This document shows, piece by piece, positions 56,341 through 64,000 of a stretch of 64,000 nucleotides of DNA. Numbering within the stretch: position 1 is the first letter of the stretch; each line of letters opens with the position of its first letter. Source of the DNA: Rhodococcoides kyotonense (GTDB taxonomy: Bacteria; Actinomycetota; Actinomycetes; Mycobacteriales; Mycobacteriaceae); NCBI RefSeq assembly GCF_001645385.1, contig NZ_LVHI01000032.1, positions 186,001-250,000 on the forward strand, in the 5' to 3' direction. Made by a program: the position numbers and the translations under genes. Below the pieces are notes generated by a model, which was given only the letters and a program-made list of their open reading frames with translations, did not search any database and was not told the DNA's origin.

Positions 56341-57242
56341 GCGAGGAAGCTACTGCCGTCGGGGCGCCCCCGAAGAACCTGGTCGACGGGATCATCAAGG
56401 CCCTGCGTCCACGTCAGTGGGTCAAGAACGTCCTGGTCCTGGCTGCCCCGCTCGCCGCGGGATCGGTGACGCAGGCCGACGTCCTGCTGCCCGTGGGTCT
56501 GGCGTTCGTCGTCTTCTGCTTCGCGGCATCGGGTGTCTACCTGGTCAACGACGCGATGGACGTCGAGGCCGACCGTGCGCACCCCACCAAGCGTTTCCGG
56601 CCCATCGCCGCGGGCGTACTGCCCGTCCCGCTGGCGTACGGCATGGCCATCGCCTGCATCGTGCTGGCGATCGGACTGTCGTTCCTCGCGAACTGGAAGC
56701 TCGCGCTGGTCATCGCCGTCTACATCGCGATCCAGCTCGCCTACTGCTTCGGGCTCAAGCACCAGGCCGTGCTCGACATCTGCATCGTCTCGTCGGGCTT
56801 CCTGCTTCGCGCCATCGCGGGTGGCGTCGCCGCATCGATTCCGCTGTCGCAGTGGTTCCTGTTGATCATGGCGTTCGGCTCGTTGTTCATGGCCGCGGGC
56901 AAGCGCTACGCCGAGCTTCAGCTGGCAGAACGTACCGGCGCGAAGATCCGTAAGTCGCTCGAGAACTACACAACCACCTACCTTCGGTTCGTCTGGACGT
57001 TGTCCGCGACGGCCGTCGTGATTTGCTATGGACTGTGGGCCTTCGAACAAGACGCCGAAACCTCGACAAACTGGTTCGCGATCTCGATGATTCCGTTCAC
57101 CATCGCGATCCTGCGGTACGCGGTGGACGTCGACGGGGGTCAGGCCGGTGAACCGGAGGAGATCGCGCTGGGCGACAGGGTGTTGCAGGTGCTCGCCCTT
57201 GCGTGGATCGGAGTAGTGGGTGTCGCTGTCTACCTCGCGTGA
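56337..57242 (+). CDS. ubiA: decaprenyl-phosphate phosphoribosyltransferase (UbiA family)
   Basis: 301 residues with about eight to nine membrane helices. The prenyltransferase motif NDAMDVEADRAHPTKRFRP (NDxxDxxxD) and a second region SSGFLLRAIAGGVAASIPLS are clear. It transfers 5-phosphoribose from PRPP to decaprenyl phosphate, the first step to decaprenylphosphoryl arabinose. ATG at 56337 with GAAGGAG at 56327-56333, 3 bases upstream; it overlaps the PAP2 stop. aftB overlaps its end by 23 bases. Confidence 0.95.
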   Translation: MSEEATAVGAPPKNLVDGIIKALRPRQWVKNVLVLAAPLAAGSVTQADVLLPVGLAFVVFCFAASGVYLVNDAMDVEADRAHPTKRFRPIAAGVLPVPLAYGMAIACIVLAIGLSFLANWKLALVIAVYIAIQLAYCFGLKHQAVLDICIVSSGFLLRAIAGGVAASIPLSQWFLLIMAFGSLFMAAGKRYAELQLAERTGAKIRKSLENYTTTYLRFVWTLSATAVVICYGLWAFEQDAETSTNWFAISMIPFTIAILRYAVDVDGGQAGEPEEIALGDRVLQVLALAWIGVVGVAVYLA

Positions 57243-59169
57243 GGCACTGACCGACCCCGCACCCGACGCGCCCTCGGTCAGCTCGCGTACCCCCCTCACC
57301 ACAGCGATCTTCGGTATCGGCGTCGCCGTCTCCAGCCTGCTGTTCCTGTTCGGCGCCTGGGAACGACGGTGGATCGCCGACGACGGTCTGATCGTCCTTC
57401 GCACCGTCCGCAACCTCCTGGCGGGCAACGGGCCGGTCTTCAACGCGGGCGAACGCGTCGAGACCAACACCAGCACGATCTGGACGTACCTCGTCTACGC
57501 GGGCAGCTGGCTGAGCGAGGCGCGCATCGAGTACGTCGTGCTGACGATCGCGCTCGTCCTGTCGACCGCCGCCATCGCGATCGCGATGATCGGCACCTAT
57601 GCACTTCGTGCTCGTGAGCGGATAGTTGGCCCAGGGCCCAACTTTCCGCGCACGGGCGCGAAGCGCATCTTTCTTCCCGCCGGCGTACTCGTCTACATCG
57701 CCGTCCCGCCTGCACGTGACTTCGCGACGTCGGGACTCGAGACCTGCCTGGTCATCTTCTGGATCGCGACGCTGTGGCTGCTCATGGTCCGGTGGGCGAC
57801 GCGAGACATCGGCGAGGCGGCGCGGGAGCGCAGCCTGCGGAGTGACCAGGCGAAGCTGCTGTTCCTGTCGTTCTGGGCGGGCCTCGGCCCGCTCGTTCGC
57901 CCCGAGCTGGTCATCCTGTCCGGGCTCGCGCTCGCCATGATCTTCCTGGCCCCGCAGACCTGGCCGAGTCGGTTCCTCGTGTTCGTGTTCGCCGGCGCCG
58001 TCCCCGTGGCCTACCAGATCTGGCGCATGGGCTACTACGGCCTGCCGTACCCCAACACCGCGGTGGCGAAGGATGCGGGCGGCGCCAAATGGGCACAGGG
58101 CTTGGACTACCTGTGGAATCTTCTCGGCCCGTACATGCTGTGGTTGCCACTGCTGTTGCTCCTCGTCGGCGCCGTCGTCACGACGGGCACGCCGCGGAAG
58201 GTGCAACTCCCGAAGACACTGGGAGGCGCGCAACGTGCGCTGCGGTCGCCGACTGCGGTTCTCGTGTTCGTACTGCTCGCAGGTGTGCTGCAGCTCGTGT
58301 ACGCGGTACGCGTCGGCGGCGACTTCATGCACGGACGCACGCTGCTCCCGGCACTGTTCACCCTTCTGCTGCCGATCTCGGTGTTGCCGCTGACCGCCCC
58401 CGCCACGAAGTCCGATACCCGCGGTGTCGTTCTCCTCTGTGCGGGTGCCTTCGTCTGGGTGGTCACGGTGATCTGGGCATTCTTCGCGGCGAACACGACG
58501 GGAATGCCCGAGGGGTCGATCGTCGGTCGATCCGGCATCGTCGACGAGCGCGCCTTCTACGCGCTCAACACCGGTCACGCGCACCCGATCTTGGCGTCGG
58601 ACTACCTGGACTACCCCCGTATGCGTGCGATGGTCGAAGCCATAGACAACACGCCGGACGGCGGCTTGCTGCTTCCGTCGTCGCAATTCACGTACTGGGA
58701 CGTCGTGCCGCCACCGTTGCCGATCCCGCCCGGCGGCGCAGGGCATACCGTGTACTTCCTCAATCTGGGCATGACGAGCATGAACGTCGGTCTCGACGTT
58801 CGCGTCATCGATCAGATGGGCCTCGCGTACCCGTTGGCGTCCCACACCGAGCGGCTGGACAACGGACGCATCGGCCACGACAAGAACCTCTTCCCGGACT
58901 GGGTCGTCGCCGATCTCGGCATGGTCGGCGAGCATCCGTATCTGCCCTGGTACATGGACGAGGACTGGAACACCGAGGCGCGGGTCGCGCTGTCCTGCCC
59001 CGATACACAGGAATTGATCGCGTCGTACCGGGCCCCGTTGACGAAAGACCTGTTCATCAGGAACATCAAGCGGTCGCTGTTCTATGCGGGTTACCGTTTC
59101 GACCGCGTGCCGAAATACGAAATACAGAGATGTGGTTTGGAAGAGCCGGTTCTCCAAGCCGACAATTAG
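57220..59169 (+). CDS. aftB: arabinofuranosyltransferase AftB
   Basis: 649 residues: about nine to ten membrane helices in the first 430 residues and an extracellular C-terminal domain. The GT-C motif is RRWIADDGLIVLRTVRNLLA (paired Asp after the first helix), followed by GPVFNAGERVETNTSTIW. It adds the terminal beta-1,2-arabinofuranose to arabinan using decaprenylphosphoryl arabinose, the site where mycolates attach. GTG at 57220 gives SLSTSREALTD and overlaps ubiA by 23 bases. Confidence 0.95.
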   Translation: MSLSTSREALTDPAPDAPSVSSRTPLTTAIFGIGVAVSSLLFLFGAWERRWIADDGLIVLRTVRNLLAGNGPVFNAGERVETNTSTIWTYLVYAGSWLSEARIEYVVLTIALVLSTAAIAIAMIGTYALRARERIVGPGPNFPRTGAKRIFLPAGVLVYIAVPPARDFATSGLETCLVIFWIATLWLLMVRWATRDIGEAARERSLRSDQAKLLFLSFWAGLGPLVRPELVILSGLALAMIFLAPQTWPSRFLVFVFAGAVPVAYQIWRMGYYGLPYPNTAVAKDAGGAKWAQGLDYLWNLLGPYMLWLPLLLLLVGAVVTTGTPRKVQLPKTLGGAQRALRSPTAVLVFVLLAGVLQLVYAVRVGGDFMHGRTLLPALFTLLLPISVLPLTAPATKSDTRGVVLLCAGAFVWVVTVIWAFFAANTTGMPEGSIVGRSGIVDERAFYALNTGHAHPILASDYLDYPRMRAMVEAIDNTPDGGLLLPSSQFTYWDVVPPPLPIPPGGAGHTVYFLNLGMTSMNVGLDVRVIDQMGLAYPLASHTERLDNGRIGHDKNLFPDWVVADLGMVGEHPYLPWYMDEDWNTEARVALSCPDTQELIASYRAPLTKDLFIRNIKRSLFYAGYRFDRVPKYEIQRCGLEEPVLQADN

Positions 59170-59348
59170 TTGCGCCGATATCGGTTCGACGCCAAGATGG
59201 GATATCTCATTTTCGTAACGGAGGTCGAGTTTCGGCCGATGTATGTCGAAGATGTGTGTGACTGATGGGCCGTCGGGACCGAAATCACCACGCTGAACGG
59301 GCGAGTCGTAGCACTACGGCCCACCAAAACCGCTGAGAGGTCGATTGC

Positions 59349-60341
59349 ATGCTGTTTGGAACGAAGAAGAGTGCCGGGGGGCGCACACGCCGTTTGCTGA
59401 CGTCACTGGTGATGGCTGTGGCACTACCCCTCGGGCTGGCAGTGGTGGGAACGGGTGCGACCGCCAACGCGGCGTTCGATCCGCGTGCGTTCGACTTCTG
59501 GACGGACTCGAGCATGGGCCCGATCAAGAGCCGTGTCTGGCGGGCCGCGGACGGTAACACCGACCGCGTCGTCTACCTGCTCGACGGCCTCCGCGCCACG
59601 AACGACATCTCCGGCTGGGAGCACGAGACGGATGCAGGCGCGACGCTCGCTGCCTGGAACATCAATGTCGTCGAGCCCGTCGGTGGTCAGTCCAGCTTCT
59701 ACTCCGACTGGTACGCGCCGTCGAACTTCAACGGTCAGCAGACGACCTACAAGTGGGAAACGTTCCTGACGCAGAACCTGCGCGACAATCTCGCCAATCA
59801 GCTCGGCTTCAACCGGAACCGCAACGGCGTCGTCGGCATCTCGATGGGTGGATCCGCGGCGCTGACGCTGGCGGCCTACCACCCCGATCAGTTCTCCTAC
59901 GCGGGCTCGCTGTCCGGCTACCTGAACATCTCGGCACCCGGCATGCGCGAAGCGATGCGTCTGGCTCTGCTCGATTCGGGCCGATACAACATCGACGCGA
60001 TGTGGGGCCCGCCGTGGAACCCGGCGTGGTTGCGCAACGACCCGTTCGTCTTCGCCCCGCGACTGCGCGACAACGGCACCCGAGTGTGGGTCTTCGCCGG
60101 TAGCGGTCTCCCGGGTGGTCTCGATCAGCCGCGCAGCTTCATCGATTACTACAACACCGGCAACGCGATGGGACTCGAAGCGATCGCACTGGCCAACAGC
60201 CGGGCATTCCAGGTCCGGATGGCCAGCATCGGCGCCAACAACGTCACGTACGCGTTCCCGGCCGTCGGTACCCACCAGTGGGGTTACTGGCAGGAGCAGG
60301 TGCACATCATGGCACCGGACCTGAGCGCCAACATCGGCTGA
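59349..60341 (+). CDS. mycolyltransferase / antigen 85 family esterase, first of three
   Basis: 330 residues. The signal peptide ends near ATANA (about residue 39). Alpha/beta-hydrolase elements of Ag85: DSSMGPIKSRVWRA, YLLDGLRATNDISGWEH, VEPVGGQSSFYSDWYAPS, nucleophile Ser in VVGISMGGSAALTLAAYH, and His in VGTHQWGYWQEQ. It moves mycolate between trehalose monomycolates or onto arabinan. ATG at 59349 with GAGAGG upstream. The 179-base gap after aftB suggests its own promoter. Confidence 0.95.
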   Translation: MLFGTKKSAGGRTRRLLTSLVMAVALPLGLAVVGTGATANAAFDPRAFDFWTDSSMGPIKSRVWRAADGNTDRVVYLLDGLRATNDISGWEHETDAGATLAAWNINVVEPVGGQSSFYSDWYAPSNFNGQQTTYKWETFLTQNLRDNLANQLGFNRNRNGVVGISMGGSAALTLAAYHPDQFSYAGSLSGYLNISAPGMREAMRLALLDSGRYNIDAMWGPPWNPAWLRNDPFVFAPRLRDNGTRVWVFAGSGLPGGLDQPRSFIDYYNTGNAMGLEAIALANSRAFQVRMASIGANNVTYAFPAVGTHQWGYWQEQVHIMAPDLSANIG

Positions 60342-60693
60342 AACACCTGACGGCGGTCCCCGCACGACAACTTGCTGTGATATTTCACTACTTTCACGGG
60401 GTGTCGCGCGGGGGGGCCGACAGGATAGTGTCACGACTTGATATCGGCCCCGAAGCAAACCTGAGATCAAGATCACGGTTTTGCATCGGGGCCGCCGGGT
60501 GCAATAGCCTCCCTTTCGGTCACGGCCGCCGACCCTCGCGGACGCGGACGGGTCCGTACCTGTTTCACACTTGATTGTCGAAAAACTGAACAGCCCGTAC
60601 TACGGCCCGACAGGGCCGAAGAACAGCCCTGTTGGAATTGCCGGGGGCCGCAGCAGACGCGGAATCCGCAGAAGACGAGAGAGAGCACGATTC
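60342..60693. other. 352-base gap between the first two mycolyltransferase genes
   Basis: No gene is seen. It holds CGGCCCCGA (60445-60453) and its complement TCGGGGCCG (60486-60494), a possible terminator or attenuator stem; a small hairpin CGGCCC-GACA-GGGCCG at 60603-60618; a -10-like TAGCCT at about 60504; and GAGAGAG before the next ATG. A long 5' leader for the second gene is likely. Confidence 0.55.
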
Positions 60694-61707
60694 ATGCGAT
60701 TTGCCGGCCTCAGCAACAAACCGAGGTTGACCCAGCGATGGCGTCAGCGACTCATGGGACTCGGTGCAGCCGCACTCGTACTTCCGATCGCTCTCGGAGC
60801 CGTCGGCGGTGCCACAGCGGTAGCGGCTCCCAGCCCCATCACCCACAAGGCTCCGGCCGGCGGCCGTGAGGACCTCTGGGTTCCGTCCGAGATGGGCCCC
60901 ATCAAGGTCCAGGTCCAGTGGGCAGCCCGCGGCGGCAGCTCGGCTCTGTACCTGCTCGACGGCCTCCGTGCTCGCGACGACCGCAACGCATGGACGTTCG
61001 AGACCAACGCCCAGGACCAGTTCGCGAACGACGACGTCACGCTCGTCATGCCCGTCGGCGGCCAGGCCAGCTTCTACAGCGACTGGTACGCCGCGTCGAA
61101 CCTGAACGGCCAGGAAGTCACCTACAAGTGGGAGACCTTCCTGACGCAGGACCTGCCCGCGTTCCTCGAGGGCTACGGAGTCTCGCGTACCAACAACGCC
61201 GTTCTCGGCATCTCGATGGGTGGATCGGCCGCTCTGACGCTGGCTGCGTACCACCGCGAGCAGTTCAAGTTCGCCGGTTCGTTCTCGGGCTACCTGAACA
61301 TCTCGGCTCCCGGTATGCGCGAAGCGATCCGCGTCGCCATGCTGTCGCAGTCCTGGTTCAACGTCGACTCCATGTGGGGACCTCCGTGGAGCCCGGCATG
61401 GCTGCGTAACGACCCGTTCGTCTTCGCTCCGCAGCTCGAGGGCCTGTCGATGTACATCTCGGCAGCCAGCGGCCTGCCCGGCGAGTTCGATCACCCGCGC
61501 GCACCGATCGACTTCTACAACACGGCCAACGGCATGGCTCTCGAAGCGCTCGCGCTCGCCAACAGCCGCGCATTCCAGGTCCGCCTGGCAACGCTCGGAA
61601 TCCCGGCGACGTTCGACTTCCCGTCCAACGGAATCCACTCGTGGCCGTACTGGTCCGCAGAGCTCTGGAAGGCTCGCGGCCAGATCCTCGAGGCCCTGAA
61701 CGCCTGA
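60694..61707 (+). CDS. mycolyltransferase / antigen 85 family esterase, second of three
   Basis: 337 residues. The signal peptide ends near AVAAPS (about residue 50). Core elements: SEMGPIKVQVQWAA, YLLDGLRARDDRNAWTFET, MPVGGQASFYSDWYAAS, nucleophile in LGISMGGSAALTLAAYH and His in NGIHSWPYWSAEL. Very similar to the first gene, so a tandem duplicate. It probably adds mycolates to trehalose and arabinan. ATG at 60694 with GAGAGAG upstream. A strong terminator follows at 61733. Confidence 0.95.
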   Translation: MRFAGLSNKPRLTQRWRQRLMGLGAAALVLPIALGAVGGATAVAAPSPITHKAPAGGREDLWVPSEMGPIKVQVQWAARGGSSALYLLDGLRARDDRNAWTFETNAQDQFANDDVTLVMPVGGQASFYSDWYAASNLNGQEVTYKWETFLTQDLPAFLEGYGVSRTNNAVLGISMGGSAALTLAAYHREQFKFAGSFSGYLNISAPGMREAIRVAMLSQSWFNVDSMWGPPWSPAWLRNDPFVFAPQLEGLSMYISAASGLPGEFDHPRAPIDFYNTANGMALEALALANSRAFQVRLATLGIPATFDFPSNGIHSWPYWSAELWKARGQILEALNA

Positions 61708-61732
61708 TTCGGGTCGTTCGTCTCATGATCGT

Positions 61733-61769
61733 CGAAAGCCGTCCTGCGCCCTGCGTAGGACGGCTTTCG
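61733..61769. terminator. intrinsic terminator after the second mycolyltransferase gene
   Basis: CGAAAGCCGTCCT and AGGACGGCTTTCG are perfect 13-base arms around an 11-base loop, 26 bases after the stop. The third gene is therefore transcribed on its own. Confidence 0.88.
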
Positions 61770-61962
61770 CGTGTGTACGGACCGGTCGGCATTTCGAAGA
61801 CAAATTCACAATTGCATCACCAGCCACAGCGAGCCTCGGTCGTTTCGTCGTCGTTCGCGTGTAAGAAAGACAGCTAAAGAGGTCGGTGACCTACCCCTCG
61901 TCGGCATCCGACACGGGTCGACGCGACCTCGCAGCAGCACTTGCAGAAGGAGAGTCACCATC

Positions 61963-63852
61963 ATGCGCACTGGGCTTGCTCGGACCGATCGGCGCCGCAC
62001 AGCCGGAATTCAGGCTCGTCGGGCTGCGATCGCCGCGGCAGTGGCCGTCGCATTGGCGTCGCCGTTCGGCGCTGTCGGGATCGCGCAGGCGTCGCCCATT
62101 GCAGTGGCGTCGTCGCCCGACCGTACGCAGACCGCGTCCGGAGCGACGGTCACCGCCGTCGACTGGCTGTCGGACCGCCGCGTCGCGCTGTGGATCCAGT
62201 CGCCGTCGATGGGCACTCCGATCCAGGTGCAGCTGCTGCTCGCGCGTGACTGGAATCTGAACCCGCAGGCGTCCTTCCCGTCCGTGTGGATGCTCGACGG
62301 TCTGCGCGCCACCGACATGGAGAACGGCTGGACCGCCGAGACCGACGCCGAGTCGTACTTCGCGGACAAGAACGTCAACGTCGTCCTCCCGGTCGGCGGA
62401 CAGTCCAGCTTCTACTCGGACTGGGTCGACCAGGACAACGGCAAGAACTACCAGTGGGAGACGTTCCTGACGAAGGAACTGCCCCCGATTCTCGAGCGGG
62501 ACTGGCGCACCAACCAGACACGCGGCGTCGTCGGCCTGTCGATGGGTGGCACCGCGGCCATGTTCCTCGCCGCGCGCAACGAGGGCTTCTTCCAGTTCGC
62601 CGGATCGTTGTCCGGAATGCTCACCACGACGACCCTCGGCATGCCGCAGGCAATCCAGTACGCGATGGCCGACGCAGGTGGCTTCGACTCGAAGGCGATG
62701 TGGGGCGCGCCGACCAACGATCTGTGGGCGCAGCACGACCCGTATCTGCTCGCCGAGAAGCTGAAGGGCGTCAGCCTGTACATCTCGAGCGGCAACGGTG
62801 CCGCGGGGCCGTACGACGCACCGTCGGGAATCCCCGGCGTCAGCTCCAACTACGCCGGCATGGGCCTCGAGATTCTGTCGCGACTGACGTCGCAGACGTT
62901 CGCGACCAAGCTCAACAAGCTCGGCATTCCCGCGCAGGTCAACTACCGGCCGTCCGGCACGCACTCGTGGGAGTACTGGCAGTTCGAGCTGCACCAGCTG
63001 TGGCCGCAGCTCGCCAACGCTCTCGGTGTCGAAGCGGACAAGCCCGCGTGCAGCCCGACGGGTGCCATCGGCAACGCGTCGGGAGCCAACGCTTGGCTCG
63101 GCGACTGCCTGACGCCGGAATACAACGTCGCGGGTGGACGCGCCCAGGACTTCCGCTTCGGACGGGTGTTCTTCTCGCAGGACTCCGGTGCGCAGGTCGT
63201 GGCAGGCGCGATCGGCGGAAACTACCAGGGATCCGGCGGACCTGCGGGCCCGCTCGGCTTCCCGAAGACCGGTGAGTTCGGCACGCCGGACGGCCGCGGA
63301 CGCGCGGGCGCGTTCCAGAACGGGATGATCTACTTCACGCCGCAGACCGGTGCGCACGCCGTCCGCGGAGCGATCCTCGACGAGTGGGCGCGTCAGGGCT
63401 ACGAGACCGGACCGCTCGGCTACCCCGTCCTCGACGAGGTCGCGACGCCGTCGAAGCCGGGCGCGGTCCAGGGCTTCGAGATCGGAGCGATGTACCACAG
63501 CCCCGATCTCGGTACGCATTCCGTGCAGGGCATGATTCTCGACAAGTACGGTCAATTGGGTTGGGAGAACAGCGCTCTCGGCTTCCCGAAGACCAGCGAG
63601 ATGGGTCCGCTCAAGGATGGCGGTCGGTTCAACGAGTTCGAGAACGGCAACATCTACTGGAGTCCTGTGACGGGTGCATGGGCCATCCGCAACGGCGAGA
63701 TCTTCGACGCGTGGAAGAGCGTCGGCTACGAGAACGGACGCCTCGGCTACATCACGAGCGATCAGTTCGAGATGGACGGCGGCGGAATCCAGCAGAACTT
63801 CCAGTTCGGCATCATCACGGTCAAGGACGGCAAGGTCACGATCGCCCCGTAA
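61963..63852 (+). CDS. mycolyltransferase with C-terminal LGFP repeat domain, third of three
   Basis: 629 residues. Signal peptide to about QASP (residue 43); an Ag85-like esterase domain (about 60-350) with SPSMGTPIQVQLLLARDW, nucleophile Ser in VVGLSMGGTAAMFLAARN and His in SGTHSWEYWQFEL. Four to five LGFP repeats follow (AGPLGFPKTGEFGT, TGPLGYPVLDEVAT, NSALGFPKTSEMGP, NGRLGYITSDQFEM). The repeats likely anchor the enzyme in the wall, as in corynebacterial PS1-type proteins (inference). ATG at 61963 with AGAAGGAG upstream. Confidence 0.95.
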   Translation: MRTGLARTDRRRTAGIQARRAAIAAAVAVALASPFGAVGIAQASPIAVASSPDRTQTASGATVTAVDWLSDRRVALWIQSPSMGTPIQVQLLLARDWNLNPQASFPSVWMLDGLRATDMENGWTAETDAESYFADKNVNVVLPVGGQSSFYSDWVDQDNGKNYQWETFLTKELPPILERDWRTNQTRGVVGLSMGGTAAMFLAARNEGFFQFAGSLSGMLTTTTLGMPQAIQYAMADAGGFDSKAMWGAPTNDLWAQHDPYLLAEKLKGVSLYISSGNGAAGPYDAPSGIPGVSSNYAGMGLEILSRLTSQTFATKLNKLGIPAQVNYRPSGTHSWEYWQFELHQLWPQLANALGVEADKPACSPTGAIGNASGANAWLGDCLTPEYNVAGGRAQDFRFGRVFFSQDSGAQVVAGAIGGNYQGSGGPAGPLGFPKTGEFGTPDGRGRAGAFQNGMIYFTPQTGAHAVRGAILDEWARQGYETGPLGYPVLDEVATPSKPGAVQGFEIGAMYHSPDLGTHSVQGMILDKYGQLGWENSALGFPKTSEMGPLKDGGRFNEFENGNIYWSPVTGAWAIRNGEIFDAWKSVGYENGRLGYITSDQFEMDGGGIQQNFQFGIITVKDGKVTIAP

Positions 63853-63948
63853 CTCCCGCAGTTACCGACGAGTAGTCCCTCAGAGTTCTCTCAGCGGTTC
63901 TCTGTACCGTGACGCGTTGAAACGACGACGACCAAGGACGTAGACACG

Positions 63949-64000
63949 ATGATGCACACGACTCTGGCCCGAACACTGTCCATGGGCCTACTGGCCGTCG
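63949..64000 (+). CDS. exported protein, 5' end only (possibly cutinase-like)
   Basis: The first 17 codons are in the window: MMHTTLARTLSMGLLAV, the start of a signal peptide. AAGGA lies about 10 bases upstream of the ATG at 63949. By position after the mycolyltransferases it could be the Rv3802c-type cutinase/phospholipase of the mycolic acid cluster, but nothing in the visible codons proves it. Confidence 0.55.
   Translation, partial: MMHTTLARTLSMGLLAV

Noticed and set aside
57097..59157. 686-codon frame antisense to aftB
   Set aside because: Gln/Arg/Asp-rich composition, no domain and full overlap with a well-supported gene.

Overview
This window is a high-GC, gene-dense chromosomal segment from a mycolic-acid-containing actinobacterium (order Mycobacteriales). 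The signs are genes for galactofuran and arabinan synthesis, three antigen-85-type mycolyltransferases (one with LGFP repeats), a mycobacterial-type superoxide dismutase, a PE/PPE/EspG set, and many GTG/TTG starts placed directly after a TANNNT-like -10 element. Rhodococcus or a close relative is the best guess, but no rRNA gene or species marker is present. From recall, and unchecked, gene order follows the Mycobacterium tuberculosis stretch from about Rv3847 down to Rv3802c, with insertions.

Layout. 1-3.7 kb: end of a copper-handling group (CopC-like, YcnI, membrane protein), a DUF6474 protein and a RecB/Cas4-like nuclease. 3.8-6.9 kb: a short-chain dehydrogenase and a membrane histidine kinase with a kinase-like partner. 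6.9-9.2 kb: a GDT1-family manganese exporter under a yybP-ykoY riboswitch, a small conserved gene and Mn-type sodA. 9.5-14.8 kb: a membrane acyltransferase, an F420-type oxidoreductase, and a rhodanese / DUF4328 / glycerophosphodiesterase / DUF5926 series. 14.8-19.2 kb: two ferritins, an LCP cell-wall ligase, a CPBP protein and a DUF2470 protein; iron-box-like sites precede one ferritin and the DUF2470 gene. 19.2-21.5 kb: pheA and a phosphoglycerate-mutase-like gene. 21.5-24.0 kb: PE-PPE-EspG cassette. 24.1-25.8 kb: a histidine phosphatase diverging from a cobalamin riboswitch and cbtBA. 25.9-29.0 kb: a metallopeptidase, a septum-formation protein, an ankyrin protein and serS.

29-36.9 kb: a truncated ABC permease, an NDH-2-like oxidoreductase, an APC transporter, a membrane protein plus lipoprotein pair, two acyltransferases, a striking tandem hairpin array and a CPBP protease. 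36.9-47.6 kb: a dimodular NRPS (C-A-T-E-C-A-T-TE) followed by a three-gene DrrABC-like exporter in one transcription unit. 47.7-52.6 kb: HAD phosphatase, a PGRP/LGFP amidase, cobM and cobF. 52.7-64 kb: the envelope cluster glf, glfT2, a PAP2 phosphatase, a decaprenyl-phosphate phosphoribosyltransferase (ubiA) and aftB, then three mycolyltransferases and the first codons of another exported protein.

Cooperation. The last 11 kb makes UDP-galactofuranose, polymerises galactan, makes the decaprenyl-phosphate arabinose donor, caps arabinan and attaches mycolates. The Mn exporter, Mn-type SOD, ferritins and iron boxes form a metal and oxidative-stress theme. CbtBA, CobM and CobF form a cobalt/cobalamin theme. 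Four dispersed repeat families are scattered through the window: a 51-bp nested palindrome (5 copies), a 40-bp hairpin (3 copies), a 25-30-bp element encoding GVEPAE when read through (6 copies), and a 100-bp tandem hairpin unit (six units in one array).
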